Source: Rhodobacteraceae bacterium Alg231-30 (GTDB lineage: Bacteria; Pseudomonadota; Alphaproteobacteria; Rhodobacterales; Rhodobacteraceae). From it: a stretch of 64,000 nt of DNA. Positions within the stretch are counted from its first letter, which is position 1. Each line of letters opens with the position of its first letter. Made by a program: the position numbers and the translations under genes. The stretch spans positions 87,200-151,199 of the forward strand of contig FREU01000007.1 in assembly GCA_900143615.1 (NCBI GenBank), given 5' to 3'. The notes below the pieces were generated by a model. The model made no database searches. It saw only the letters and a list, made by a program, of their open reading frames with translations, and had not been told where the DNA came from. This document shows, piece after piece, positions 46,030-56,020 of the stretch.

Positions 46030-46082
46030 GCAAAGCGGAAATCAGGTTCGCTCAACCTTGCCATAACCTCCGCCAGATTTTC

Positions 46083-46107
46083 TTGCGCTAAGGCACATTG
46101 CGCTAAG
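46083..46107. repeat. Direct repeat upstream of the flavoprotein gene
   Basis: TTGCGCTAAG occurs twice with a 15-bp period (46083-46092 and 46098-46107), about 230 bp before the start of the dehydrogenase. The 46030-46337 gap is AT-rich and otherwise holds no gene. Possible regulator site. Confidence 0.4.
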
Positions 46108-46337
46108 CGCTCTCTGAAACCGTCTTTCTTTCACGATACCCGGCAATATCTTTTTCTCTTTTTTGGGGCTACTGAATTGAAATTGCATGATAAATGTAGC
46201 TCACCTCAAACTATTCCTTCACTATTGCGACAAAATCGAAATCTAAGTTTGGTAATTTAAAATGTGAGACCTTTTGATTGCGTAAAACAGTGATCTACTT
46301 GCCTATCTAACCCAAACTGTCACGGAGGCGCTCTAAC

Positions 46338-48773
46338 ATGAAATCTCGTACCAAAGTTGTTGTTATCGGCGGCGGAATCGCTGGATGTTCAACCTTGTAT
46401 CATCTGACACAAGAAGGCTGGAACGATGTTGTTCTTGTTGAGCGCAACGAGTTGACCAGCGGAACCACTTGGCATTCCGCTGCGCAGGTGACCAATTTTG
46501 GTGGCAATCAAACAATGGTCGGGCTGAAGACGCATTCGATCAACTTGTACAAAGAATTGTCCGAGAACCCCGATTACCCCATTAACTACCATCATGCAGA
46601 TGGCGGTATCCGACTGGCCAATACCGAAGAGCAAATGCAGGGATATCGTCACTTTGCGTCGATGGCCCGCGGCATGGGGGTCGAGTTTGAGGTTCTGGAT
46701 GCCGAGGAATGCGCGCGGCGCCACCCCCTTATCTCTACGACGAATTTATTGGGCGGGCTTTGGGACCCCCTCGATGGTGATATTGACCCGGCACAGCTGT
46801 GTCAGGCGTTGGCGTTTCATGCACGTAAAGCTGGCGCTGAGGTCTATCGCAACACACCTGTAACTGCGTTGACCCAGCACAAAGACGATACTTGGACCGT
46901 ACACACAGAAAACGGCGATATCGATTGTGATATCATTGTCAATGCGGGCGGTTATCGGGTGAACGAAGTCGGTGCCATGATGGGTGTGCATCACCCGGTC
47001 GCGTCGATGGAACATCAGTATTTCTTGACTGAGGACATCCCTGCAATTGCCGAAGCCGGTCACCGGATGCCGCTGTTGCGGTGTCCGATCAGCGACTACT
47101 ACAGCCGTCAGGAAAAGGGCGGGTTGCTTGTCGGTTTTTATGAGCAGGATTGCAAAACTTGGGGCATGGACGGAATAGATCCGAACTTTGTTAACGCACT
47201 CTGCCCAGATGATTTGGACCGTGTCATGGACGTCTTGGCCGGAGCCTTTGAACGAATGCCCGCACTTGAGGAAACCGGAATTCGATCCATCGTGAACGGG
47301 CCGATTACCTATACAATCGATGGCGCGCCTCTTGTTGGGCCAATCCCGGGTAAACGCAACGCCTTCTGTATTATTGGACTGCGAGCCGGGCTTGGAGAAG
47401 GTGGCGGTCATGGTTGGCTGTTGGCGCAACAGATTGTGCATGGCGAGGCGGTCTATGATACGTGGTGCATCGATCCGCGCCGCTTTAGCGGCCACGCCAA
47501 TGTTGAGCTGACATCGCTTAAGGCGATTGAGGACTATCAGAACGAATTCCGCTTTCATTTCCCTCATGAACACCGCCCTGCAGCGCGTCCCGCCAAAACC
47601 ACCGCCTTGACGCCGGTTTTGGCGGCTGAAGGCGCTGAGTTTACCGTTGTAAATGGTTGGGAGCGGATGGAGTACATAAAACCAACGCCCGATTTCCAAC
47701 CGTCGCTGTCATTTAACTTTGATGAGACCTTTGATCTGGTCGCCGCGGAAGTAAATAACGTACAAACGAATGTCGGCCTGTGCGAGGTCAATGGCTTTAA
47801 CCGCTTTGAGATCACCGGGGCTGACCGTCATACTTATTTGGACCGGATGGTTTGTGGGGCTGTGACCAAACGCACGGGGCGTGTTGGACTTGGCTATCTG
47901 CTCAATCAGCACGGTATGATTAAAGGCGAAGCCACCATTGCCAACTTACCAGCTAGCGACCGGGGGCCGGATCGGGTTTGGTACGGCTCTGCGGCGGCAA
48001 GTGAGGTCCATGACATGGACTGGCTGCAAATGAATTTGCGCGACAATGAAGACGTGCAGATAAAAAGCCTGACCAACGATCAAACCATCCTCGTCTTAGC
48101 CGGGCCTAAAGCACGGGATGTGTTGTCGGCCTGTGCGCGCGGCGATTGGTCAAAGGCGGCCTTTCCTTGGCTGTCGGCACGTGAGTGCTTCATCGGTTTT
48201 TCGCCCGCAACCGTTTTAGGCGTCAGCTTCTCAGGTGAATTGGCTTATGAGATCCACGTCCCCAACGCTTCGCTGTATGCAGTTTATCTTGCGCTACGTG
48301 AGGCCGGCAAAACCCATGGTCTTAAGTTGTTTGGCGCCCGCGCAGTGGACTCTATGCGCATGGAGAAAGGCTTTTTGCACTGGAAGGCTGATTTGCTCAC
48401 CGAATTTGATCCATTTGAGACGTCTCTTGGTCGATTTGTGAAGCTGGAGAAGGATGACTTCATTGGCAAAGACGCCTTGGTAAAACGCCACGAACAAGGC
48501 CCTAAACGCAAGTTAGTAACACTGAGGATCGATGCCACACATGCGCCAGCACATGGCGGTGGTTCGCTGATGCACAACAACAAAGTGGTTGGCACGATCA
48601 CCTCTGGAGATTGGGGGCACCGGGTCGGAATGAACCTCGCCTATGCCTTTGTTGAACCGGGCCATGCTGAGATAGGTAACACCATGGAGCTTGATCTGTG
48701 TGGAGATTTGGTGGGCGCCGAGGTCATCACTCCGTCGCCTTATGATCCCGGTTACGATTTGATGCGTGGTTGA
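46338..48773 (+). CDS. Dimethylglycine/sarcosine dehydrogenase-like flavoprotein
   Basis: An 811-residue fusion. Residues 1 to about 375 are an FAD oxidoreductase (VVVIGGGIAGCSTLYHL, and TTWHSAAQV, where H46 matches the covalent FAD site), then a linker and a folate-binding GcvT domain to the C-terminus (YLDRMVCGAVTKRTGRVGL, FSGELAYEIHVPN, MRMEKGFLHWKADL). Such proteins demethylate methylamines and pass formaldehyde to THF. Which one is used cannot be read. It has no partner genes here. Confidence 0.88.
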   Translation: MKSRTKVVVIGGGIAGCSTLYHLTQEGWNDVVLVERNELTSGTTWHSAAQVTNFGGNQTMVGLKTHSINLYKELSENPDYPINYHHADGGIRLANTEEQMQGYRHFASMARGMGVEFEVLDAEECARRHPLISTTNLLGGLWDPLDGDIDPAQLCQALAFHARKAGAEVYRNTPVTALTQHKDDTWTVHTENGDIDCDIIVNAGGYRVNEVGAMMGVHHPVASMEHQYFLTEDIPAIAEAGHRMPLLRCPISDYYSRQEKGGLLVGFYEQDCKTWGMDGIDPNFVNALCPDDLDRVMDVLAGAFERMPALEETGIRSIVNGPITYTIDGAPLVGPIPGKRNAFCIIGLRAGLGEGGGHGWLLAQQIVHGEAVYDTWCIDPRRFSGHANVELTSLKAIEDYQNEFRFHFPHEHRPAARPAKTTALTPVLAAEGAEFTVVNGWERMEYIKPTPDFQPSLSFNFDETFDLVAAEVNNVQTNVGLCEVNGFNRFEITGADRHTYLDRMVCGAVTKRTGRVGLGYLLNQHGMIKGEATIANLPASDRGPDRVWYGSAAASEVHDMDWLQMNLRDNEDVQIKSLTNDQTILVLAGPKARDVLSACARGDWSKAAFPWLSARECFIGFSPATVLGVSFSGELAYEIHVPNASLYAVYLALREAGKTHGLKLFGARAVDSMRMEKGFLHWKADLLTEFDPFETSLGRFVKLEKDDFIGKDALVKRHEQGPKRKLVTLRIDATHAPAHGGGSLMHNNKVVGTITSGDWGHRVGMNLAYAFVEPGHAEIGNTMELDLCGDLVGAEVITPSPYDPGYDLMRG

Positions 48774-48810
48774 GCCTGCCATGATCGCTGTCTAGGTCAC
48801 AATTCTCACC

Positions 48811-48829
48811 GAGCGGTGTATTGCCGCTC
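48811..48829 (+). terminator. Weak terminator-like hairpin after the flavoprotein
   Basis: Stem GAGCGG / CCGCTC with a 7-nt loop, followed by TTCTC rather than a full T-run. Confidence 0.45.
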
Positions 48830-49441
48830 TTCTCGACACGTTTAAGCACCCTCAATCTACGTTGAATGCCACGTGCTTCGGTCGTCATGAATGCATCCTC
48901 CCCCACAAATGTGGGAATTAATGGAAAGTGACCCAAGAGCTTTTACATATCTACTGTCCCACAACTTTATCAGGCCGTACGACATGCACTATGCGCGGAC
49001 GCTTTATGATATCCGTTGAGACAAGCTACCGCGATAGGACAAGTGTCGCGCGGATTCATCAAAGCTACACTTGCTGATTGAAGTGAAACGCTTTTGTCAG
49101 GATTGGGTAAACGATCATGGCGCCCCTCGACAGAGCTGTTACTGCCAGTAACGGTGAAAATGGGGTTGCGTTTGAAGTAATCATTCTTGGGCAGGATGGC
49201 AGAAATCGCCATATCGGCAGACGCGCCGCAAATTGTGGCCATCCTATTCGCTCAACAGACCGAAACGCATGGCAAGTGAGCGAAACTTTGCAATCCAGCA
49301 CTCAATATGGCTTTTCTTTTGCCCTAATCTAAGTGGCCATTGGGAGGGGATCTATCGCGATTTTATGCAACAAATAGATTTTCCAACCGGTTTTCTAAGC
49401 GCCGATATCGCATAGACACCACCCCCAATCGCAATTTCCAA
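48830..49441. other. 610-bp gene-free stretch before the acyl-CoA synthetase
   Basis: Short frames occur on both strands but none has a ribosome site or a recognisable domain. No repeats stand out. Possibly a decayed gene. Confidence 0.3.
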
Positions 49442-51337
49442 TCAGGCTTGGCCGCTCTGTTCCCATTCCCAAGGCTGAACATACGCCCCCAAGACCTCGG
49501 CAACTTTCGCGTCGTCCACGTCTCCCGTGGCACTCAATTGTGCAACCAACCCGCGTTTTTTGTCGTCCACAACCAACGAAACATGTGCCGCCACACCGCT
49601 TGCCTTCAGGGCAGCGTCGTAGATACGTGTGATCGCCTCTTTGCGAAGATCAGGCTTAAACACCTTACCAACAGCTGTCTTGGGCAGCTCAGGAAGAATT
49701 CCGATATGTTTTGGATGGGCTGCACGCTCATGCACATGCACTTTGGCGTGTTGCATCAACTCTTCAGCCGTCACCGTGGCATTTTCAATCAGCTCTACAT
49801 AAGCACAGGCCACCTCTCCAGAATGGCTGTCAGGCTGGCCAACGGCGCCAGCGAACGCTACGTCGTGATGCGCCAACAGAGCCTCTTCGATCTCGGCGGG
49901 ATCAATGTTGTGGCCACCGCGAATGATCAGGTCTTTGGCACGTCCGGTAATCCACAGGAAGCCATCCTCATCGATCCGGCCCAGATCGCCGGTGCGCAGG
50001 AAATTTCCATTGTGATAAAGCCGCTCGTTCTTTTCTACCTCGGTATAGGTTGCGCCGTCATTCACACCAGGGTTCGAAATACAAATCTCGCCGACTTCGT
50101 CAATGGCACAATCCACTGGCTTGCCGTCAATTTCTTTGTAAATCCGCACATCCGTATAAGGCAGCGGAACACCAACAGAGCCAACCTTCTTGGCCCCGGT
50201 CGGAGGATTGCAGGACACAAGACAAGTCGCTTCCGTCAGGCCATATCCTTCGGCGATATCCACGCCACAGGTGCTCTCAAACCGTTTGAACAATTCCATC
50301 GGCATGGGCGCCGAGCCCGAGAAAGCGGTTTTGACGGTCGAAATATCCGCATCCACCGGACGCTGCATCATCGCAGAGACGGCGGTTGGCACAGTGATGA
50401 TAAAGCTGATTTTCCAGCGCTCGCATAGCTTCCAGAAGTTGTCGAAAACGCCTTCCCCGCGATAGCCTTGCGGTGTCGGGAACACCACATGTGCGCCCGA
50501 GGCAATGGCGGCTTGCATAATGACGTGAACCGCAAACACATGGAACAGGGGCAGCGGACACATGATGTTGTCTTCTTCGTTGAACAACAAGCTCGCTCCG
50601 AGCCAACCATTATAGATCATGCCTGAATATTTGTGCTGCGCCACTTTGGGCATGCCGGTTGTGCCGCCCGTGTGGAAATACGCGCCCACACGATCCCCCT
50701 TACTGTCGGCAAACGCCAATGTAGTTTGGTGCTTTCTCATCTCACGACGGAAGCTCTTCACGTCCGCGTGGTGATTGCCGGGATTCTTGGGACGGATCAG
50801 AGGCACGATCCAGCTTTTGGGCGGTGTCAGGTAGCGATTCAGGTCCACTTCAAGAACCGTATGGACACGTGGCGCGTGACGTACTGCTTCTGCAACTTTC
50901 TCCGCCACATCCGTCTTGGGGAAGGCCTTGAGGGTCACAACAACCTTGGCATTAGTTTCCCGCAAAATAGCGCCGATTTGCTCCGGCTCCAGCAGGGGGT
51001 TGATCGGGTTCACAATGCCCGCAATCATACCGCCAAGCAGCGCAAATAGCGTCTCGTTACAATTGGGCAGCACATAGGCAACCGTATCGTCTTCACCAAT
51101 ACCAAGATCGCGGAACAAATTGGCGGCCTGAACCGATTTGTCATACAGCTCGGACCAGTTTAGCGTTTCCGCCTTGTCTGTTGCTCCAGACAACAATTGA
51201 TAGCTGACGGCAGGGCGGTCAGAGAACCTGTCACGCGCAGAGGCTAAAAAGTCGTGAACCGTGGTTGGTAGTCCACGTTCGGACCAAGGCATTTCGGCTT
51301 CAATGGCCTTGATATCTGCAAGCGACTCGAAACTCAT
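49442..51337 (-). CDS. AMP-dependent acyl-CoA synthetase
   Basis: Activates a carboxylic acid to its CoA ester in two ATP-dependent steps. 631 residues: P-loop YFHTGGTTGMPKVAQ, GYGLTEATC, TGDLGRIDEDGFLWITGR, and a C-terminal PKTAVGKVFK with the catalytic Lys. Longer than the usual 550 residues mainly by extra N-terminal and C-terminal segments. Chain length is unknown; no beta-oxidation genes are adjacent. Stand-alone gene. Confidence 0.92.
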   Translation of the reverse strand: MSFESLADIKAIEAEMPWSERGLPTTVHDFLASARDRFSDRPAVSYQLLSGATDKAETLNWSELYDKSVQAANLFRDLGIGEDDTVAYVLPNCNETLFALLGGMIAGIVNPINPLLEPEQIGAILRETNAKVVVTLKAFPKTDVAEKVAEAVRHAPRVHTVLEVDLNRYLTPPKSWIVPLIRPKNPGNHHADVKSFRREMRKHQTTLAFADSKGDRVGAYFHTGGTTGMPKVAQHKYSGMIYNGWLGASLLFNEEDNIMCPLPLFHVFAVHVIMQAAIASGAHVVFPTPQGYRGEGVFDNFWKLCERWKISFIITVPTAVSAMMQRPVDADISTVKTAFSGSAPMPMELFKRFESTCGVDIAEGYGLTEATCLVSCNPPTGAKKVGSVGVPLPYTDVRIYKEIDGKPVDCAIDEVGEICISNPGVNDGATYTEVEKNERLYHNGNFLRTGDLGRIDEDGFLWITGRAKDLIIRGGHNIDPAEIEEALLAHHDVAFAGAVGQPDSHSGEVACAYVELIENATVTAEELMQHAKVHVHERAAHPKHIGILPELPKTAVGKVFKPDLRKEAITRIYDAALKASGVAAHVSLVVDDKKRGLVAQLSATGDVDDAKVAEVLGAYVQPWEWEQSGQA

Positions 51338-51519
51338 GGATATATATCCCCCCTTTTTGGTCAGGCGCGTCTCCTCGCGGCCCTAACGATACGATGAATT
51401 CAAAAACACGACCCGGCAAGCGTTTGGCTAGGCGCGACCTAAGGTCAACTTCCTCAGACGTTACGTCAGAATGCTACAACACCCAAGTCAATCTGTCGCA
51501 ACAGGCAAAGAACCACCAA

Positions 51520-51544
51520 CGCCCCGCTGCAAGGCAACGGGGCG
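51520..51544. terminator. Hairpin after the ABC exporter gene
   Basis: CGCCCCG / CGGGGCG with an 11-nt loop, 30 bp past the ABC gene stop. No T-run on either strand, so strength is uncertain. Confidence 0.45.
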
Positions 51545-51574
51545 TAATATTACGCCATTCAAAAGATAAAGCGG

Positions 51575-53368
51575 TCAATCCGCCCCATGGGTGAACTGCA
51601 AACGGGCCAGCTTAGCGTACAATCCGCCCTGCGCGACCAGCTCGTCGTGGCGGCCTTCGGCCACAATGCGACCTTCTTCCATCACGATGATACGATCCGC
51701 CTTTTTCACCGTCGCCAAACGGTGTGCCACAATGATCGTGGTGCGGGTTTTAGCCAATTCATCCACCGCCTTTTGCACCAGACCTTCACTCTCTGCATCC
51801 AGCGCCGAGGTCGCCTCATCCAACAATAATACAGGCGCGTCGCGCAGGATCGCGCGCGCAATAGCGATCCGTTGTTTTTGTCCACCGGACAACATCACGC
51901 CCCGCTCGCCCAATGGGCTGTCATAGCCATCAGGCAGTGCAGAAACAAACTCATGCGCTGCAGCAGCTTTGGCCGCAGCTTTAACATCATCATCGCGAGC
52001 ATCGGGACGCCCAAAGCGGATGTTTTCCATGGCCGATTTTGCAAAGATCACCGGATCCTGAGGCACCAACGCCATATGTTGGCGGAAGTGGTCACGCCGC
52101 ATGGATGTGAGCGGGACACCATCAAGACGAATTTCGCCCTGCGTAGGATCATAAAACCGCTGCAGCATTTGAATTATTGTGGTTTTTCCAGCCCCGGACG
52201 GCCCAACAACCGCAACGGTTTCACCTGGTTGAATCGTCAATTTCACCGCATCCAACGCAGAAACCTCGGGGCGCGACGGGTATTGGAACGACACGTTATC
52301 AAAGGCGATTTCGCCACGCACCTGCGCAGTGAACTCCTGTGCAGGATCAGCGTCTTTGACGCTGTCATTCGTTTTGAGAAGCTCTATCAAACGCTCGGTT
52401 GCGCCGGCGGCGCGTTGCAATTCGCTCCAGACTTCAGAAAGCGAACCAACCGCACCTGCCACCATGACCGAGTAAATCACAAACTGCACCAAAGCACCGA
52501 CGCTCATACCATCTGCGCGTACATCTCGCGCACCAATCCAGAGCACAACCACAACACCTGTGAAGATCAGGAAGATCACGATCATAGTCAAAAGTGCACG
52601 GGTATTGATCCGGCGCATGGCCGCGTCCAAAGACAAATCCGTGACGCGCCCGAATTCCGACCGCGAGGCCGCTTCGTGGGTAAAGGCCTGTACTGTCTGC
52701 ACCGACAGCAAAGCCTCGGACGCGTTGCCCGAGCTTTCCGCGATCCAGTCTTGGTTTTCACGGCTCAGCACCCGCAGGCGGCGCCCCAGCACCAGAATTG
52801 GCACAAGCACCATAGGCACGACGAGCAGCACCATCAGAGTCAATTTGGTGGATGTGTAAAGCATCAGCGCCGTGCCACCGATGGTCAAAAGAATGTTGCG
52901 CAACGCAACCGAGACCGATGAGCCGATCACAGACTGAATAACAGTCGTGTCGGTGGTGATCCGGCTCAGGATCTCGCCTGTCATTGTCTTTTCGTAAAAC
53001 GCGGGGCTCATCCCGATAACGCGGTTGAACACCGCCTTACGGATGTCTGCGACAACCTTTTCACCCAAACGTGTCACCAAGAGATAGCGCAGCGCGGTGC
53101 CCACAGCCAACAAACCTGCAAACATCAATGCCGCAAGGAAATATTTGTCCAGCAGGACTTCGCTCTCGGTGTCAAAATTATCGACCACCCGACGCACAGC
53201 CATAGGCAGCATCAAAGACACGGTTGCCGTTAGGGTCAGAGCCATCAAGGCAGCGACAGCCAGTAGGCGATACGGTTTGATAAACGGTCCAAGTTCGCGC
53301 AATGCGCGTACGTTTTTGGACTTTTCCCGGTCCTGCTCGCCGTTTTGGGGCTGTGGTCGTCTGGCCAT
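51575..53368 (-). CDS. MsbA-like ABC exporter (permease plus ATPase)
   Basis: A 597-residue half-transporter that works as a homodimer. Six helices (residues about 30-320) are followed by an ATPase with GPSGAGKTTIIQML, LSGGQKQRIAIARA, and LLLDEATSALD. It is likely a lipid or drug exporter. Divergence from nearest genes gives no substrate clue. Confidence 0.92.
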   Translation of the reverse strand: MARRPQPQNGEQDREKSKNVRALRELGPFIKPYRLLAVAALMALTLTATVSLMLPMAVRRVVDNFDTESEVLLDKYFLAALMFAGLLAVGTALRYLLVTRLGEKVVADIRKAVFNRVIGMSPAFYEKTMTGEILSRITTDTTVIQSVIGSSVSVALRNILLTIGGTALMLYTSTKLTLMVLLVVPMVLVPILVLGRRLRVLSRENQDWIAESSGNASEALLSVQTVQAFTHEAASRSEFGRVTDLSLDAAMRRINTRALLTMIVIFLIFTGVVVVLWIGARDVRADGMSVGALVQFVIYSVMVAGAVGSLSEVWSELQRAAGATERLIELLKTNDSVKDADPAQEFTAQVRGEIAFDNVSFQYPSRPEVSALDAVKLTIQPGETVAVVGPSGAGKTTIIQMLQRFYDPTQGEIRLDGVPLTSMRRDHFRQHMALVPQDPVIFAKSAMENIRFGRPDARDDDVKAAAKAAAAHEFVSALPDGYDSPLGERGVMLSGGQKQRIAIARAILRDAPVLLLDEATSALDAESEGLVQKAVDELAKTRTTIIVAHRLATVKKADRIIVMEEGRIVAEGRHDELVAQGGLYAKLARLQFTHGAD

Positions 53369-53524
53369 GTTTGATCCCTAAAGTGAGTGTCAAAGCGTTC
53401 TGACCGCGCCAGTCCCAAGCGTCAAGCACCAGATGCCCTAGACTGCGTTTTGTCAGGCGATAGCTCGCCAAAATAACGCGATTTTTGAAGCCGAGGCCAC
53501 AATTTCAATTTTCTGGAAATCTGT

Positions 53525-53598
53525 TGGAGCGGGCGGCGGGAATCGAACCCGCGTCATTAGCTTGGAAGGCTAAGGTCTTACCACTACACAACGCCCGC
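53525..53598 (-). tRNA. tRNA-Gly (anticodon TCC)
   Basis: Acceptor stem GCGGGCG / CGCCCGC, anticodon stem TTAGC / GCTAA around CTTCCAA, T-arm GCGGG-TTCGATT-CCCGC, discriminator T and encoded CCA. Confidence 0.95.
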
Positions 53599-53933
53599 TC
53601 AACTGAGGCACTACCTAATTGAGTGGTTTTTGAAGGTCAATAGCCGTTCTGGCAGAATTGGCCAAACATCGCGCGTCAAGACGTCCACTGTTGAGTAAGA
53701 TACTGAGCCCCGTGAATTCTAAGGTCCGCCACCGCCCCGTTATTGGTCTGAGGAAACAGCTAAATTGGACGTGATTTTGGACAACCGAAAGGACATCGCC
53801 TCAAGTGAGGAGCGTTTTCATTCACACACAATGACAAAGGCGCGGAACGTTGGGAACGTCTACGCTTAATCTTGCAGCAGATCATAACGCAATACCTGTG
53901 CACGCACCCGCGGACACTCGAAATGCGCCAGAT
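53599..53933. other. 335-bp gene-free stretch between tRNA-Gly and kynU
   Basis: I find no gene, promoter-like pair or terminator here, and no copy of the tRNA end. Confidence 0.4.
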
Positions 53934-55127
53934 CTAGGTTACCGCAGCACGCACCTGATATTTAGGATCACGCCACAACTCTTCCGTCAGCACCTCCTGT
54001 ATGATCTGTGCTGCAGCCATGACGTCATCGTGATCCAGATAAAGTGGTGTAAACCCAAATCGCATGACATTGGGCGCACGGAAATCTCCGATAACACCGC
54101 GATCAATAATTGTCTGCATCGCTGCATATCCATGCTCAAAGGCAAACGAGACTTGGGAACCGCGCTCAGATGCATTGCGCGGGCTTGCAAGTCGCAGCTG
54201 GGGGCAGCGCGCTTCAACCTCCTGAATGAACAAATCCGACAGCGCCACTGACGCCGCGCGCAACTCGCACATATCCACACCGTCCCAAACCTTAAGTGCT
54301 TCTTGCAACACCGCGAGCTGCAAAATCGGCGGCGTACCCACCCGCATGCGCTCGGTCGCCATTGCAGGGCGATAGTCCAGATCCATCGCAAACGGCGCCT
54401 CATGGCCCAACCAGCCGGACAAGGCAGGCTCAATGCCATCCACAATGTCGGGGCGCACATAGATAAAAGCAGGCGCACCTGGCCCACCGTTGAGATATTT
54501 GTAACTGCAGCCCACTGCAAATTCGGCGTTGCACGCCGCTAGGTCAACTTCAACCGCGCCAGCTGAGTGCGCCAGATCCCAGATCATAACCGCACCAACG
54601 GCATGCGCACGTCGCGTGATTGAATCCATGTCATGCATGCGTCCCGTGCGGTAGTCGACCTGCGTTAGCATCACCGCCGCAACGTCATCGGTGATCGCTT
54701 CCAACACATCTTCTGGCGCAGGTGTGCGCAATTCATAACCTTGCGCCAAAGTGCCTATGAGCCCCTGCGCCATATAGAGATCAGAGGGAAAATTTCCATT
54801 GTCAGACAAAATAACTTTGCGCTCTGGTCGCATTTTTAAAGCTGCCGCCAACGCCTGATAAACCTTTATCGACAAGGTATCACCGGTGGCAATCGACCCT
54901 TTAGGTGCCCCCAGAAGAGCTGCGATGCTGTCCCCGACAATTTGGGGCAATGCCATCCAGCCAGCGTCGTTCCACGCACGGATCAATTGGTTGCCCCACT
55001 CTTGCGTGATCACCTGCCCCGCTCTTTCGGCGGCACCGCGCGGCAGCACACCCAGAGAATTGCCATCCAGATAGATAACCCCCTCAGGGATTTCAAAAAA
55101 CTCTTTTCGGGGAAGCGCTACGCCCAT
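53934..55127 (-). CDS. kynU: Kynureninase
   Basis: PLP enzyme cleaving kynurenine to anthranilate and alanine in tryptophan breakdown. 397 residues. The PLP lysine is K210 in CSYKYLNGGPGAPAF, and DLAHSAGAVEVDL precedes it with the Asp that contacts PLP. Start: ATG at 55127, with AGGAGAG before it; an upstream start is not supported. No kynA or kynB is in the window, so the pathway is split. Confidence 0.95.
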   Translation of the reverse strand: MGVALPRKEFFEIPEGVIYLDGNSLGVLPRGAAERAGQVITQEWGNQLIRAWNDAGWMALPQIVGDSIAALLGAPKGSIATGDTLSIKVYQALAAALKMRPERKVILSDNGNFPSDLYMAQGLIGTLAQGYELRTPAPEDVLEAITDDVAAVMLTQVDYRTGRMHDMDSITRRAHAVGAVMIWDLAHSAGAVEVDLAACNAEFAVGCSYKYLNGGPGAPAFIYVRPDIVDGIEPALSGWLGHEAPFAMDLDYRPAMATERMRVGTPPILQLAVLQEALKVWDGVDMCELRAASVALSDLFIQEVEARCPQLRLASPRNASERGSQVSFAFEHGYAAMQTIIDRGVIGDFRAPNVMRFGFTPLYLDHDDVMAAAQIIQEVLTEELWRDPKYQVRAAVT

Positions 55128-55234
55128 TCCTGTCTCTCCTCGCAAGTGCCGTCTTCTATCTCCAAGGTCTAAGCCTATTAAGCTGCCTGCGCAAAGATCA
55201 AATCGGTGCAAAACGCTTCAACGCAATGCACCAC

Positions 55235-55263
55235 AAAAAAAGCGCCCCGCAGGGCGCCTTTTC
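55235..55263 (-). terminator. Terminator of the nap operon
   Basis: On the minus strand GCGCCC / GGGCGC around TGCG with a long T-run, 24 bp after napC. It has a shorter T-run on the plus strand. Confidence 0.85.
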
Positions 55264-55286
55264 TCAGATACAGATCAGCGATGAAC

Positions 55287-56000
55287 TTAGTTTTTGGCGT
55301 TTAGGAAATCCTGAATTTCTTTGCCATTGGCTGCAAAATCCTGCGTCTTGGGCAGAAGTGGCGCAGCACTGGCCTCAAGCTCTTCAACCACACCGCGGTA
55401 AGCTTCCAAGTAGTTCGGAGGCAACTTATGCGCGATACCTTGGTGGCAATCGATACAAGTCATATCGTTGTCCAAGGCGCGTTGATGCTCTTTGGAAGCG
55501 CGAGTTTCCTGAATGGTGAAATCCATGAACTCAAAGTTGTGGCAATTGCGGCACTCGCGGCTGTCGGACTTCTTCATTTTTTTCCAGACCAAAGACGCCA
55601 TGTCCAGACGGTGCTCTTCGTATTTCTCAGGCGTATTGATTTTGCCAGTAATGGTGTAGAACACATCTTTTGACGCGACTACTTTGGCCTTCATCTTGTG
55701 GGACCACTCTTTGGGCACGTGACAATCGGCACAGACCGCGCGCACACCCGAATGGTTATTGTAGTGCACCGTATCTTGATACTCGACATAGTTCTTCTGC
55801 ATCTCATGGCAGGACACGCAGAATTTCTCTTTGTTGGTCATCTCTAGGGTCCAGTGGAAACCGCCCCAAAATAGAATACCTGCCACAAATCCGACAATCA
55901 GCAGCGTGCCCAGCGAATAGACCCCAGAGGGCGACCACAGGAATTTCCAAAGTCGTTTGATGACCCCCGGCTTCGCGCCATTGTTCTCTTGATCTGACAT
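55287..56000 (-). CDS. napC: Tetraheme quinol dehydrogenase NapC
   Basis: Carries electrons from the quinol pool to NapAB. 237 residues with one N-terminal membrane helix (about 25-45) and four heme motifs: CVSCHEM, CADCHVP, CRNCHNF, and CIDCHQG. It is the last gene of napFDAGHBC, 20 bp after napB. Confidence 0.97.
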   Translation of the reverse strand: MSDQENNGAKPGVIKRLWKFLWSPSGVYSLGTLLIVGFVAGILFWGGFHWTLEMTNKEKFCVSCHEMQKNYVEYQDTVHYNNHSGVRAVCADCHVPKEWSHKMKAKVVASKDVFYTITGKINTPEKYEEHRLDMASLVWKKMKKSDSRECRNCHNFEFMDFTIQETRASKEHQRALDNDMTCIDCHQGIAHKLPPNYLEAYRGVVEELEASAAPLLPKTQDFAANGKEIQDFLNAKN

Positions 56001-56020
56001 TGCCTAGATCCTTTCTGCGC

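Noticed and set aside
46746-47699. 317-codon minus-strand frame
   Set aside because: Antisense to the flavoprotein gene; no domain or ribosome site.
51872-52921. 349-codon plus-strand frame
   Set aside because: Antisense to the ABC exporter with its intact Walker motifs.
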